A stretch of 64,000 nt of DNA from Gaeumannomyces sp. JS-464 (GCA_002197995.1 NGZR01000003.1:4278001-4342000), one strand, 5' to 3'; positions 1-12,694 are shown, counted from the stretch's first letter. Numbers and translations: made by a program. The notes: generated from the sequence alone by a model not told the origin.

Positions 1-990
1 TTTTTCCTGCTTGGACGACACCCCATGCACCCGCAGCCACGCAAGAGTGGGGTGGAGGGGGAAGGGATAGAAGATGACGAGACCAGCCGACAAAAGCCGC
101 CTACCGCAGGGTTTGGCTCCTGAGCGCCGCCGCCAATCCGCGGCACCTTCTCGGCAGCAGGGCGTTCGTCTGTGCCGAGCCATTCAAGCCCTCCTTTCTC
201 TCCGCCAATGCTGTGTTGGTCCAACATTTCGATCCTGCTTACGAGCTTGCTTGCTTGTTTGCCTGCCCTGCTGCGTCACGTCGCAGGACGTCGCCGGCGT
301 GATTCCAGGTTCTGCTCTCCGATAGCTCACCCCCTTGGCAGGGACCCTGCTCTCCTTGCTGATCCCCTGGTTTATTCCGTGCTCACTCTGGTCCGATGTA
401 TTCGGCAATGTCCGTCGCTTCTCTTCTGGAAGGTCGCCCCTAACAGTCAGCATTGGATGTGACACGAAAATGGTAACGACGTAACGCCCTGCTTATCTTC
501 GGGTCGATCTGTGGGCTTATCTAACGCCGCAAGCGCAGAGATTCACCAACATACATGAACAGAGCCGGGGAGTCGGTGCGTGCAGGCGCGAGTGCATATT
601 GCCTCAGTATCAGGATGGCGAGATCTCCGTCGTCCTCCGCTTGGCGGGCAATGATCCCCAAGGTTCAGGGCCCACTTCCCCGTCATTGCACCACCGCCGC
701 TCTCCCAATCTTCCCAAGGCGACGGGATTCTCCTTCAGGTGGAGAACAGCTTCTGGAGGGCGTGGAGAAGACTCTTACCGCCACGGGGGAAAGTTGAAAA
801 GGCCAGCCGTCCCCACGGGTCCTTTCACGTCGGAAAGAACTGTTCTCTCCTGTTTCTGCATCTGCTACCCCAACCGTGCCCCATTTCTTCCAGCGGGCTC
901 TGAATCTGTTCGCCCACGCCCAAGGCCCCGAGTACCTCCTAGCGCCGTCCATATCCATACACTGCCCTTCTGCCGAGAGCCTCTAGCAAG
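1..990. other. Upstream region of the sugar transporter gene, no gene recognised
   Basis: Several short reading frames overlap here on both strands, but none shows a recognisable domain, an intron pattern or a convincing start. The stretch directly before 991 is C/T-rich and probably holds the promoter and 5' leader of the transporter gene. Confidence 0.5.
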
Positions 991-3487
991 ATGCCGCCTC
1001 CGAGGGCCGATGACGAGAATCCTATGCCGCCTGAAGTGAGCGGGTCTAGCCCGTCGGCGCCCCGCAGGTCTAGCAGTGATGGCACCGCAGTCACTGGAGG
1101 CACCCAGATCCATCAGGCCAAAGTCGGTCGCCAGCCGATGAGCGGAGAGGCCGGAGGGGCCGCCACGGTCGCGGCACTTCTCCGCAACCCCCTGGCGGGC
1201 ATGTCCGATCAAGATGTGCTCAACGATGCCGACAAGTTTGTCGAGGACAAGGGCCTGACCGAGCACCGTGAGGCCTTCCGCAAGGGCACCCTCCTGGCCA
1301 AGGTTCTGAACCAGGACGACGGCTTCGAGCGCCTCGACATCGTCACCGAGGAGGAGAAGGTCACGCTGCGGCGTGAGGTCTCGAACAGGTGGCACCAGCC
1401 TTTCATGCTCTACTTCCTGTCAGCTCTGTGTGCCGGCAGTGCCATTGTCCAGGGAATGGACCAGACCGCCGTGAATGGCGCACAGGTAGGGCAGGATATC
1501 CCATTGCCTCCCTACTCCAAGCCTGAGATGCACGCATCTCGTCAGTTTCCGCTAACTTACCCTTGTAGGAATTCTACTACGAAACCTTTGGCATAGATGA
1601 AACCCAGCTTGAGCTCCGTGGGCTCCTAAATGGGCGCCGTACCTCTGCTCGGCTCTCATTGGCTGCTGGACGAACCCCATCCTCAACAAATGGACGGGCC
1701 GCCGAGGAACTATCTTCATCTCTTGCTTCATCTCCGTCGTCACTGGGTTCTGGATGGCGGCTGCCGACAGGTGAGATCTAATATCACTGCCCGTGTCATG
1801 TGTAGGGCCGACGCACCTTTCATGGTTGACTAACATGGATCTCCATAGCTGGTACAATCTTCTCCTCGCCCGATTCGCTCTGGGATTCGCTATCGGCGCC
1901 AAATCGAGCACGACGCCTGTATACTCGGCCGAGTCAACTCCGAAGACCATTCGTGGTGCACTCACGATGATGTGGCAGATGTGGACAGCGTTCGGTAGGT
2001 GGTCGAACCCAACCCGCAGCAATTTGAGGTTCGCCATTCTGGATACTGACATTTTGTCCCAGGCATAATGCTCGGCTTCGTCGCATCTGTTGCCTTCCAA
2101 AGAACTGAAGTATTCGGCGAAAACTCTCAGTGGCGTTGGATGCTTGCCTCAACCTCCATTCCTCCACTTATTGTCATGGTTCAGGTCTACTTCTGCCCCG
2201 AGAGCCCTAGATGGTAGGTTGCGGGAACACTAAAGTCAGGACATACAATCAGGCGACGATACTAACTCGCGATATTCTCGGCGGGTGTTGATAGGTACAT
2301 GGAGAAGGGCAGGTTTGACAAAGCCTTTGGATCCGTCAAGCGCTCAGGCACCTGGAATGCCAAGCGGTCACGGGAATGTACTACGCGTACAAACCCTGGA
2401 GATTGAACACCAGCAACGCGAGGGCCGCAACCTGTTCAAGGAGTTCTTCATGGTGCGCCGCAACCGCCGCGCTGCCCAGTCGTCGTGGTTCGTTATGGTA
2501 CGTGACTACCTAGGTCCCCGTTTCCCTGCGACCTTCATCACAAGGTGTGCGTGCATTTACACTGACAACCCTTTTTTTTTGCTGCTATTTCTAGTTTATG
2601 CAACAATTCTGCGGAGTGAACGTCATAGCCTATTATTCGACAGCCATCTTCCAGGAAGCAGGCGCGGATAGGTCGACGGCACTACTGGCTTCGCTCGGCG
2701 GCGGCGCCATCAACTTCGTCTTTGCCATCCCAGCGATCTACACCATCGATACCTTCGGTCGTCGAAACCTGCTCCTGGTCACGTTTCCCCTCATGTCCCT
2801 ATGCCTCTTTTTCACTGGCTTCTCCTTTTACATGCCGAACCCTGAGGCCGAAGGGGAGTACAACCCCGCACGCCTGGCCATGATCGCGGTTGGCATATAC
2901 CTCTTCATGATGGTCTACAGCCCCGGCGAGGGGCCGGTACCTTTCACATACTCTGCCGAAGCGTTTCCGCTGCACATCCGCGACATCGGCATGAGCAGCG
3001 CAACGGCGGTGACGTGGGGCTTCAACTTTATCATCTCCTTCACGTGGCCGCGCCTTGTGGATGCGTACACGCCTACTGGTGCTTTTTGTTGGTATGCTGG
3101 TTGGAATATATTTGGATGGATTTTCGCCTATTTCTACCTGCCCGAGACCAAAAACCTCACGCTCGAGGAGCTCGACAACGTCTTTGGCGTCCGCAACCGC
3201 GACCACGGCAAGTACTACCTGGACAAGCTGCCCTGGTACATGAGGAAGCACGTGCTGTGCCAGGACGTCGAGCACTTCCCGCCGCTGTACCAGTTCGCCG
3301 AGAACCAGGGGCTCGTCGAGGGCGGCGATGCCAAGAACGTGGTCGGTGGGCCGCCGCCGGCGCGGGCGAGAAGCCGACGGTCCACGAGAACGGGATGGGC
3401 GGCGCTGTGCAGCACGCGCCCAACGTCGACGTCGCGGCCTCGGGCGAGTCCAGTGGCTTGGGTGACGAGAAAACGACTAGGAACTAA
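991..3487 (+). CDS. MFS sugar transporter (sugar porter family), frame broken four times
   Basis: A proton-coupled sugar permease of the plasma membrane is expected: a 12-helix major facilitator of the fungal sugar porter family. Visible family marks are QGMDQTAVNGAQ before helix 1, the GRRGTIF loop, PESPRW after helix 6, QQFCGVNVIAYYST in helix 7, the DTFGRRNLL loop and the PETKNLTLEELD end motif. Five introns fit at 1486-1568, 1771-1848, 1995-2062, 2214-2294 and 2498-2594. The ATG at 991 opens a long hydrophilic N-terminus of about 140 residues, usual for this subgroup. The reading frame needs one extra base near 1632 (GGG run), near 2340, near 2392 and near 3350 (GGGCCGCCGCC). With the last correction the protein ends at the TAA at 3485-3487. 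The substrate cannot be told from sequence. The family call is firm; whether the gene is alive depends on whether the four deletions are real. Confidence 0.9.
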
Positions 3488-4778
3488 GGGGTGGGTGGGT
3501 GCGTGGCGGCCGATGGCTTGTGCTACTTTGGCGGGTGGCGGCTCGTCAGGTATTCGGTGCCAAAAATGGAGGGCGCCCCTTGGTATGGCTGCCTTGTTTA
3601 TCGCCCTACATGATGCTGTTTATGTTTGGATCCATACTTGATATTCCCGGTATCGTCAGCAAAGCGAGGCGGGCAGGGACCTATGTATGTGGAGGAGGGT
3701 GTTGTCGTGACCAAAGTTATTCAGATACCCTCGTTTAATGTTTTAAATCTCACAGTCATGTCGAATCGGGTGCTGCTGCTCGACTCATTGTCCTCTTCTC
3801 CCCCTGGTGATAACCCCTGCCCAACCCGGACGCTGCAAGAATGAGGTGCATCTTCCGCTCACAGGCGGCGACGATCCCCGCCCAGAGCCCCCCCCCCCCC
3901 CCTCTTCAAATTCCGTGCCGGCAGCCGATAATTGCCCACACCCGGGCGAGTCATTCACATATATCGGCGACGCCGGACGCCGGCCGGCGAAGGGAGAAGC
4001 GAGCTTCCATTTCCAGGGGGCTAGGTCCCCAAGTGCCGGTAATTTATTCTGGAGGCGGAAGCGCATGTGGCCCAATGCGCCGGATCCGGCGCTTGATTTA
4101 AGCACACGAGTGATCTCGTTTGCACTCGCGTGCGACGCTGCTATTAGGGGCTGCTTAAAAAGCGGCATATTAATTCGGGATGGTGCTGCCGCTGTGTTGG
4201 CGCGACCAAGGGATTGCCGCCAGCGACGCTGCGAAATTGTAAAGGGCGATAGGCGGCAGAGTCGGCAGCATAGCTGAGCGGGCTCGGTACTTCTGCTGGC
4301 TGGGCTACCCAGGTCGTGCACTTGGCGGCTCGCAACCACATGGAAACACGTCAGGCTTGAGAACGCGTCCACGCTCGATACCTGGCAGGAGCTACCTACA
4401 GTGCCGCCTGCCCGCGCGAGGCTGCAGCTACGTGCACGGGGATACCTACCTAAGGTAGGTATTCTGGAATAACTTGGGATAACTCGAGGAAGCCAACGGT
4501 GCACTGCACTAAAAGCTGTCCCAAGGTTTCCCTGGGAAAAGCAAAACGGTGGTTTGCGCAAAACGAATTTCGTCGGATTGCCTTCAGCCTTCCCAGTCGT
4601 ACCTCCTTCATTTCCGTTGCAGTCTGCAACCCGCAGCGAACAACCCAGTGATTTACCTACCACTTGATGCCTCCTTGGTATCCCAAACTTCAACCACGAA
4701 ACTTCCCCGCAGCGACGCGAGTAGGAATCGAGGTACCAGCCTAACCGACAAAGAACAACCAAGCTACCACCGACCATA
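3488..4778. other. Intergenic region with a C15 homopolymer
   Basis: This region holds the 3' end of the transporter transcript and the promoter of the zinc-finger gene. A run of 15 C lies at 3888-3902. No coding region with a recognisable domain is seen. Confidence 0.5.
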
Positions 4779-5606
4779 ATGGGCGCCACATGCTGGGATT
4801 GCGGCAAATACTTCCCTTCGGGCTGGGGAGCCGTAAATAATCATCAGTTTTCGACGTCCTGCGCCGAATGCCGCGTGTGCTATGACAAGTTTGACAGCCC
4901 GAGGGATCGCTTGGAGCATGAGACCCTGGATCATGCCTATTGCGGGGACTGCGAAAGGCAGTTTAAGAACGTCAACAACGCCCGCATGCACCTCAACTCG
5001 AAAGCCCACGGTGCCGAGTCGATTAAGTGTCCTCTCTGCAGCAAGCGATACACGACGGCAACGGGCGTCGTTTCCCACCTCGAAGCCGGCGCGTGCCCAA
5101 AAGCCCAGCACCTGTCGCGCGACGCCGTCTTCCGCTTCGTCCGCGGCCGTGACCCTCGCGGCGTCATCTCCAAAAAGCTCATCGGCTGGGAGGGAGGGTC
5201 GCAGTACGAGGCCACGGAGCGCACTTGGAACGGCTACTCCTACGAGTGCTACTTCTGCCATCGCGAGTTCAACCAGCTCCACAGCCTGAACCAGCATCTC
5301 AGCTCGCCCGCCCGTATGTTGCTGGTCGACAAATCCCCGCTTTCCCCTCTTCCTTACCCCTCCCCTCTCCCGTTCCTCCGAGAAAGCCCGTCGCTAACGG
5401 CACGCCGGCGGAGCGCCGGCCCCGCCTCCTATCCAGACCAGCAGGCATACTACCACTGCCCCAAGTCGAGCTGCCGCGCCGAGTTCAAGACGCTGGCGTC
5501 GTTTGTAAACCACCTCGAGAGCGAGTCGTGTGGCTACATGCGATTCAGCGAGGTGCAGAACCAGGCGACGCAGATGATGCGTGGTGGGCGACTGATCGGG
5601 TATTGA
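4779..5606 (+). CDS. C2H2 zinc-finger protein with six fingers
   Basis: This is a compact protein built almost entirely of C2H2-type zinc fingers, so a nucleic-acid-binding role is likely but the target is unknown. Fingers begin with CWDC, CRVC, CGDC, CPLC, CYFC and a last CPKSSC, each followed by paired His or His/Cys ligands. One intron fits at 5314-5436: it starts GTATG, has a GCTAAC branch and ends CAG. It is 123 bp and free of stops, so an uninterrupted frame also exists, but removing it joins the fifth finger smoothly to the last one (ligand His split across the junction). The spliced product is about 234 residues. The frame is intact, unlike the larger neighbours. The family occurs widely in filamentous fungi without an assigned function. 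Confidence 0.85.
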   Translation: MGATCWDCGKYFPSGWGAVNNHQFSTSCAECRVCYDKFDSPRDRLEHETLDHAYCGDCERQFKNVNNARMHLNSKAHGAESIKCPLCSKRYTTATGVVSHLEAGACPKAQHLSRDAVFRFVRGRDPRGVISKKLIGWEGGSQYEATERTWNGYSYECYFCHREFNQLHSLNQHLSSPARMLLVDKSPLSPLPYPSPLPFLRESPSLTARRRSAGPASYPDQQAYYHCPKSSCRAEFKTLASFVNHLESESCGYMRFSEVQNQATQMMRGGRLIGY

Positions 5607-7502
5607 TTGGCTCGCTCAAATGTGTCGCACATCTTATCTTGCTTGGTGCACGTGTTTTTAACGCGGCCTGGACTGGGAACGTTAGCCCCAACAGTGGAAG
5701 GAGTTTGGGTTCCCGCCGTGGAAAAGACTGTTCTGGCCCAGGCCTCCTTGATAGGTAATGATTCAGTAGATCGGTAAGGGGCGCCGATGCAAGAGAAGGC
5801 CTGGATGGCATGATCCAACCCGGGCGGAGTCCTTTTTCGTTTTGTGAATAAATGACTTCGTGATATTGCGCAGAACGGCGTGCTGGCCTGGGCAAGCAGG
5901 GACACCGGGTGACGGACAGGTAACGCACGCACCTGCAGGAGCATGGCGGACGCCAAAATTTTAGCAGCTGCGCCAAGAAATTGGCAACGCACATCTTCCC
6001 TATGCTGGTCCAAGTGAGGATGGCCCGAGGTCGCGAACCAATCAACCGACACGGAACCTGCCCGCTAGTGCTGCTGCCACTGAGGCCGGCTGGGCGGCGG
6101 GGTCGCGAACAAAAGCCCTCGCGTTCCCGACAGCAATGTAATTGAGGCTCGGGCGCACCGGCAAGGGGCTTGGGCCAGGCGCGTCAGGTGCGTTGGGGCA
6201 GCGCAGCGCAATTTCAGTCTCTTCTGCCCTATTCGATTGCATCATGAGTATTTCTTTTCTTGGACACGAGATGCACCGTTGAGAAAGTCACCATCCTGAC
6301 GCTGGACGAACTGTTCACACGACACACGGCTCCGAAACGGGGCAGGAAGCGGTCCTGCAATGAATTCATCACCTCTCCCTCCCACATTTCGCCCAAACAC
6401 CCCCGCCCGCCTGAACTTCTCCCCTGCGTCTTGCTGGACCAGGCGATGCAACCCTGCCCTGGATTCGACAGGGAACTGGGGGCCTTCCAAAAGTGGTGGC
6501 GCACGGACACACAGCAGCCACCCATGCCAAAGCCCGCCTGGCCGAACCCGGAGCCATGATATCAATCTCAACCCTGTGCAAGGGAGCTTCCAGCTCCCAT
6601 CGCTATGAGCACCCGATATCTGATGCTCTAGTCCACGCGCAAATTGGCATCTGCCGCAAGCTGCCGGCCACGCCAGCCTCCATTCCATCCCTTGCGGGCT
6701 AAGTCAAGTTAGCGCCAGTGGAGAACCCAGCCCTCCCTGTCAACGAGCGCATGGGCGACCCATATTTTCCTCCGCTCGGAAGGGTGGGCCCGCAGAGGAC
6801 CCCCGCCCACAGTCGCAGCACCACCCAATTAACCTGGGCTTGAGTGCGGCTTCCTCATCGGGTTTCGTCCGCCACGACTCGCGCAGGGCTAGTCGGTTCA
6901 TCTGGCAATTGACTTAGTTCTCTTCATCCATTCTTTTTTTTTTCTTCCCTTTCATCCCAACCTCCCGTCCTTTCTTTCATTGCTGTCCCCGCCCCAGCCA
7001 CGCAGACGAGGAGCGGAGTAGGAGACGTCCTGGTATAGTCTGTGGATCGATCTTCTCTCCAGGCACAATCCTTCGTTCCCTTGTGTCCCTCTCTCTTGTC
7101 CTTTGGCCTGCGGCGTATCTTGCCTCGCATCTCCTCGAACCTCGATCCCAGCCGTGGCTCCTTTGCATTGTGCATAGCATCGTGCTCGTGGCAACTTATT
7201 CGCGCACATTTATCCACCGCTGAAACACCATCCGCTGCAACAGTGCGACGCCCGCCCGTCGTCCCATCGTTTCCGTTGCCCTTCTGCCGTGCCGCCGCAA
7301 TTCAATTGCCGTTCCCTTAAACTGCCGTACGCCGATCAACGCGTTCGCGATTCTGCTCCAAGAGGCACAGGACGAACACACAGTCGGTCTTTTTTTCTAG
7401 ACGCGCCACAAGCATCCGATCCATCCACGACTCTCCGCCCCTGAACGACGCGATCTCGTTTTTTCTCCCTACTTATACGCTAGAGACCCCGAGACGACCA
7501 AG
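5607..7502. other. Long intergenic region with a pyrimidine-rich leader
   Basis: No gene is recognised over these 1.9 kb. From about 6920 to 7500 the plus strand becomes strongly C/T-rich, which fits a promoter and long 5' leader for the small protein gene starting at 7503. Confidence 0.5.
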
Positions 7503-7901
7503 ATGGCTCCAGGATTCATCGAGCGCATTCAGGCCAAAATCGAGCTCTTCCGGCTCGAGCAGAGGTACACCAAGCGACGGAACCGCCGCTCCACCTTCGT
7601 CTCCAACGCCGTCTACATTGACGGCGAGTATGTCTACAACACTCCCACCTCGACAGGAAGCTCGACCAACTCGGCCAGCTCACCGTCTCAGGCCTCGCCC
7701 AGCACCCTGAGCTTCCCGAGGAGGGCCGCCACCGCCGCATTCACCACCGACAACATCCCAGAGACCCCCGCCATGAAGCCTGGCAAGAAGCTCAACCGAT
7801 TCTCGTCTATGCCCGGGTTCGGGTCGCTCTCCAAGGTGTCGGGCCGCCCGACTGTCGAGCAGTGGAGGACAGGCGAGGTCGGCGTCTCCGAGGTGCGATG
7901 A
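7503..7901 (+). CDS. Small conserved basic/serine-rich protein, function unknown
   Basis: This intact frame of 132 residues starts MAPGFIERIQAKIELFRLEQ, an amphipathic basic N-terminus, followed by an RRNRRSTFVSNAVYIDGEYVY segment (residues about 26-46). A Ser/Thr/Pro-rich, probably disordered middle follows, then a short conserved-looking end with PGKKLNRFSSMPGFGSLSK. No enzymatic motif, signal peptide or membrane segment is seen. The pattern of a conserved head and tail around a disordered middle, plus G/C-ending codons, supports a real gene. I recall similar small uncharacterised proteins in Sordariomycetes but cannot verify this here. The ATG at 7503 is the first in frame and follows a long C/T-rich leader. 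Confidence 0.75.
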   Translation: MAPGFIERIQAKIELFRLEQRYTKRRNRRSTFVSNAVYIDGEYVYNTPTSTGSSTNSASSPSQASPSTLSFPRRAATAAFTTDNIPETPAMKPGKKLNRFSSMPGFGSLSKVSGRPTVEQWRTGEVGVSEVR

Positions 7902-8705
7902 ACGGGCTCTCTCGTTCGTCGAGCCATTCGCCTGGGTGAGCCAGACTCGGCACAAAAAGAAACAAGCGACGCGCCGCGGACGCTCTGGCGGCGGCTGCAC
8001 GTCCGCCGTCGTTTTGACAAGTCGCGGGGGGCTGGACTCGGCTTCCCTGCTTACCATGACATAACAACAGCTCGCTAGGCACTAGCAACGCTTAGCCCAT
8101 TACCAGACCGTCGCACGGCTGGCCAACATCATTCCCTATTCACGACACACTCTTTAAAACATTTCTTTTCTGTTCTTTTTCGTCTCCGTTTATGCAGTTG
8201 TCTCGAGGGACGGGTTCGAATGCCTCAGGGTCAGCCGGCCCTCCCGCCTAGCATAGCATGTCATCTTTCCGATTCTGCTAGGGGTGTTGGTGGATAGGAG
8301 AAAAGGGGAGGATGGGCAAGAGAGCGCGACATGGCAAGCCTCTCTTAGCCACGTATAGAGACTACTGTTATGCGGCCTTTTGAAACACCTTTGTAATTTC
8401 TCTTCCGCTTTTTCCTTTCTGTCAACAAAGGTTCATCGCTCCAGGCGTTGTGTGGGAAAGCCGCAGTTCTGCTTGATAGACTGGCTCGGGTTCGTTCAGT
8501 GTATATACACCGAGGTTTTTTGTACCTGGTCTGGTGGTGTATCCACCATGCATCTATCAACTCCTTGTTGTCCACTCCCATGCGTCCACCGAGCCAATTA
8601 CCTCCATCCGCTACCAGCCTCGAGGTGCATTTGACCAGGGCATGGGCGATCGGGTACAGCAGCCTGCCTGCGAGAATAAGCAAGACATTCGCTTCCTATT
8701 TTGAC
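7902..8705. other. 3' region of the small protein gene, nothing else recognised
   Basis: This stretch likely contains the 3' untranslated region of the preceding gene. Short frames on both strands lack any recognisable feature. Confidence 0.45.
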
Positions 8706-9087
8706 TATCGCCTTTTTTTTTTTTCCCTTGGTGTTGTTTCTTCCATTATCTTCCTTCCCCTCTTCGTTGCCCCCTCATATCCAACCTCTTCTACCCTATC
8801 CTACCTCCTTTATCCTCTTCTGGTTCCTCTCTCATATCCCATTTACTTTTTTCCCTTCCTTTCCCTTTTTTCTTTTTTTTTTTTCCTTTTCCTTTTCCCT
8901 CCTTTTCCTTTTCCCTCCTTCTCCTTTCCGTTCTGCCTCCTATTTCCTATTCTGCTTCCTGTTTCATATCCTGGTTCCTGTTTCCTATCCTGCCTCCCTT
9001 TCCATCCTGGTTCCTCTTTCCTGTTCTACTTCCTTTTCCTTATCGTTTTTCTTCCATCTCCCCCATTTCCCCCTCCCCACCTTCTCA
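8706..9087 (+). repeat. Polypyrimidine tract (C/T on the plus strand) upstream of the HET gene
   Basis: For almost 400 bp the plus strand is nearly all C and T, with runs of T and recurrent words such as CCTATCCTGCC, TTCCT and TTTTCC. It ends about ten bases before the HET-domain start codon. It is most simply read as a degenerate CT-rich promoter or leader grown by slippage. Long stop-free frames across it are a by-product of its composition. Confidence 0.75.
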
Positions 9088-9097
9088 CGTGCACAAC

Positions 9098-10984
9098 ATG
9101 CGATTTCTCAATACGGAGACTCTTGCCTTCGAGGAAGTCGAAGTTCCGGAGCCCAAGTCCTATGCCATCCTTTCCCATACCTGGGGTGATGGCGAGGTTA
9201 CCTTCCGAGACATGGCCGACATCGAGATGGCGAGCCTCAAGGCCGGGTTCGACAAAATCGCCAAGATCTGTCTACTGGCCAGGCTCGAGGGTTACCGCCT
9301 TGCGTGGGTCGATACATGCTGCATCGACAAATCGTCCAGCGCCGAGCTGTCCGAGGCCATAAACTCTATGTTTTCCTTGTACGCGGAGTCTGGCAAGTGT
9401 TTCGTCTATCTCGACGACTACCACAGCGACATCTTCATCGAGGCCGAATTCGCCGCGTGCATGTGGTTCACCCGTGGGTGGACCCTGCAGGAACTCATTG
9501 CGCCAAACGAATTGCAGTTCTACCAGGCCGGCTGGCAGGCCATGGGCACCAAAAGATCCCTACTCGGCTACATCCACGATATAACACTCATTCCGGCGGT
9601 CGTTCTCGAGGACAGAGAGGCCACCTTCACTCGCTGCGTCGCCCAACGCATGTCATGGGCTGCCGGCCGGGTAACAAGAAGGCCCGAGGACGTTGCCTAC
9701 TGTCTTTTAGGCCTGTTTAGGGTCAATATGCCCATGCTTTACGGCATGGGTAAAAAGGCTTTCCTCCGCCTGCAGGAAGAGATCATCAAGGACACGAACG
9801 ATCTGTCCATATTCGCGTGGATCGATCAGTCCCTTCCCGTGGATGCAGAACACGGTATCTTCGCCGAGTCACCCGACGTGTTCAAGGACTGCAATAACCT
9901 CGTTCTCAGTGACGGAGAGGCCTTTACAGGCTAACTTCAACATCACCAACCGGGGTTTGCGGATCAACGCTACTGTAAATACCGGAACGTACTCAATGAC
10001 CTTCACGAACAAACGACACATCCCGGCCGAAAACCAAGATGACTCTGCCAATAACTCTCTAAGCCCCAAAAGCTGTGTCAAGTGCGTCCAAGAGAAGCTA
10101 TATCGTCTAAGACTTTACTGCCGAGATCCCACAGTCCACGGTGTCGATATCATGCTCGTCATGAGAAAACAAGGCGACGGAGCACAGTTCTGCCGGATTC
10201 AGTGCAACGACTTTGTAACAGCAGGGACCGTACCCGACATTCTGATCCCGTCAACCATGGAGATGTTTCTGACTGTTACGCCGCAACAACTTTGCTCGAC
10301 GGGATATTTATTGACGGATATCCGTTCTGGCTCGCCCGACATTCGCCTGGACGTGATCGCAAACTTCCCGCACAACCATTGGGACCTGCAGAACGTAGCG
10401 AGCGGCAAACAATGCCGCTTCCGCTTGACGGCACGGTTTTTGGGCTTCAGCCTCATCGAACTCTGCTATCACAACAGTAGCAAGCCCTACACGCCCCCGA
10501 AAGGGTTGACAGTGGCGGGGCGAACCGCCGGGGGGTTCCGGACGTCTATCTCCTAGTGGCGTTCTGGCTCGAGCCTTCAATAGACGGCAGCACAGAGCCG
10601 CCCGTCAAGTGCTCCATACACTGTCGCCAACCCAGCTGGGACCGCAGCGTCGTGACGGACTGGGCCGAGTTCAGGATCCTCAGGTCGCCGCCCATCAGCC
10701 TCTATGACGCACAGTCAATGCTGGCAAAGCAATTCCCCGGGTTTGGCGCACAGCAGTCCGTGTATGTGGCCGACATCCCGAGAAATCCTTCAAGTTCGGC
10801 TGCAAGTAAAAGCACGCATGGTCCCTCGTGGGCTGGCTTGCGTGGAACAGTGTCAGTGCCTGAGACTGTGAGGCCAATGTATTACGATGTTTCCAGGTTC
10901 GCCAGATCCGGAACAAGATCGCCCTTTCAACATCTTTGTTACCCAGTCCAAGTCAAAGCGGACCTCAAATACCAGCAGCCTTAA
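9098..10984 (+). CDS. HET-domain (heterokaryon incompatibility) protein, frame broken at least twice
   Basis: HET-domain proteins trigger cell death after fusion of genetically different hyphae. The domain fills the first 130 residues: YAILSHTWG at 22-30, WVDTCCIDKSSSAELSEAI at 70-88 and RGWTLQELIAP at 126-136, followed by PEDVAYCLLGLF and MPMLYGMGKKAFLRLQEEI. The ATG at 9098 gives MRFLNTET, the usual start for this family. The frame shifts near 9925 (GGCTAAC), resumes with an NITNRGLRI motif typical of the post-domain region, and shifts again at the G6 run near 10530 to give an all-beta-looking C-terminal part. A further shift near 10900 could extend the end to about 11009. No NACHT or WD40 repeats follow, so this is a HET-only protein. 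het-c lies about 8 kb downstream on the same strand, which recalls the het-c/pin-c linkage of Neurospora; orthology to pin-c is unproven. Confidence 0.88.
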
Positions 10985-12694
10985 TAGTAGGTGCGATTGT
11001 GCCCAATAAAGACAAGGTTGACAGCGACCTCCCCCCCTTTTTGCCAAGCCGTCGGCCGGTGCTGGGAAGCAAAGATTTGTCCCTATGACCTTGACGGCCT
11101 GCACGACACGCCGCAGACCGCCGAGGGGGGGCGGCCAATACCATCATCTCGGCACTGAGCCTGCTGCATGGCACAGACGGATAGGTGCCGGGCGGCCCCG
11201 CCCACATGACTGTTCGGAACATGGCGCCCGGCGGCCCGGTTGGGCCCTGGGTGCTTGCAAACGGAACATCTCAGGATGGGCAGCAAGTGTCCATGCTCGA
11301 TGAAGGTAACGTCACGGGCGCTCAATGAAGTCGAGTGGACAGCATTATCCCCGTCTCTTCTTGTTCGCGAGCCTTCTCGATGTCCTCGGCGGGTAGTAAC
11401 GTGGGACAGCCTAGCTCCCGCCTTGTACCGTACAGTAGCCCTTTGTCAGAGCCGTCCATGGGCAATGATGGCACACGGGAAGTCTGATGGCAGGCCCTCC
11501 CGACACGGAAAACCGCAGCAGTCCTGTTTCAGTATTATCCCAGCGGCCATGTAGTGATCCCATTGTGCGGTGTGTTGCTACGGCGTGCTGTCCCGGAAGT
11601 GCCCAACATATTCTAGCGCCCGTTGGTCAACGAGAGGTGTTACTCAAATCCAGTGGCGCGGGGCACTTTTGGGATGAACGTCCTCGATGTCAAACCATGA
11701 CCGCTTATTGTTAGTAAGCGCGCCCATTCAAAACCAACAAAGGCCTTCGGTATCCTTCCTACCTACCTAAACAAGGGAGTCGTCCTCACACGCACCCCCA
11801 GGTGTGCCATATCCGCGCAAGTGACTTTCTGCTAGGATGTCTATGGTACATCTTGCCCGACTTGCTTAGGCTTTGAATTGTTGATACCTAGCTTTCTTGG
11901 CTTTTCCGGAATGACCTCGTTTGTATTGATACCTTGCTGTTGACTGCCTGGATCTGATGATGATGGAATACCCACTTCTAGCTCCCCTTACCCGCTCCCT
12001 TGGGCACCAAGGCCCAGCGTTAAGGGCCCGTCACGCACTCTTCCCGCCCTAGTCGCGCGGTGAACTTGTCGTCCCATCTCGATCATGGAATGTGCCGCTG
12101 CATTTTTGGTGCGCCCACGCGCTGGCATAGCGAAGCAAGGCTCCGATCAAGGCTAGGGCGCACAAAGTGACGGCAATCTCTCGGCGAAAGCGGCAGATAA
12201 TCCGACTGGTATACCGGGCTGACAGGCTTCTGGAAGAGTTTAAATGACGCGCCCATTCCTCGGCCAGGTACAGCCCTGCGGTCCAACATTGACGTCCGGA
12301 ATAAATTGCCTGTGGAGCGTTGGTGAAGCCGGCCGGGCTCTCGCGTGCGAACCTCACCGTCCTGGACATTCCCAGACTCGCCCGGAAGACGTCGTTGACG
12401 GCATCTATTTACTTTGCGTTGACGTGCGACTGGAGAATGGTGGTCATGCTCGCCTACTTAAGGGGGCCGGTGTTTGCCTCATTCGGTATGCGGCAGGGCT
12501 TCCCGATCATGGCGTCTCCGGGACCCAGAGCCAAGCCGCCGTTTGCACACATCTTATATCAAAATTTTCTTGGAGAATCTGAGAAGCGATAACTCGATCC
12601 TCCGCGGCGTGCCGGCATTATACTAAGACCGACCCTTGGCGTTGAGATATCCAGGCATCTCATTTTCCGCGTACCAGGAATTATATCCCTCACC
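10985..12694. other. Intergenic region, nothing recognised
   Basis: There are 1.7 kb between the HET gene and the next gene. Short frames on both strands have no recognisable domain or splice structure. The last 100 bp is probably the promoter of the gene starting at 12695. Confidence 0.45.

Noticed and set aside
8205..8230. GGGTTCGAATGCC, resembling a tRNA B box
   Set aside because: No A box, acceptor stem or cloverleaf can be drawn around it. The same holds for GGGTTCGAGG at about 13613.
8448..9362. A 304-codon open frame on the plus strand
   Set aside because: It runs through the polypyrimidine tract and reads almost only Phe, Leu, Pro and Ser, then overlaps the HET gene in the wrong frame. 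It is open because of composition.
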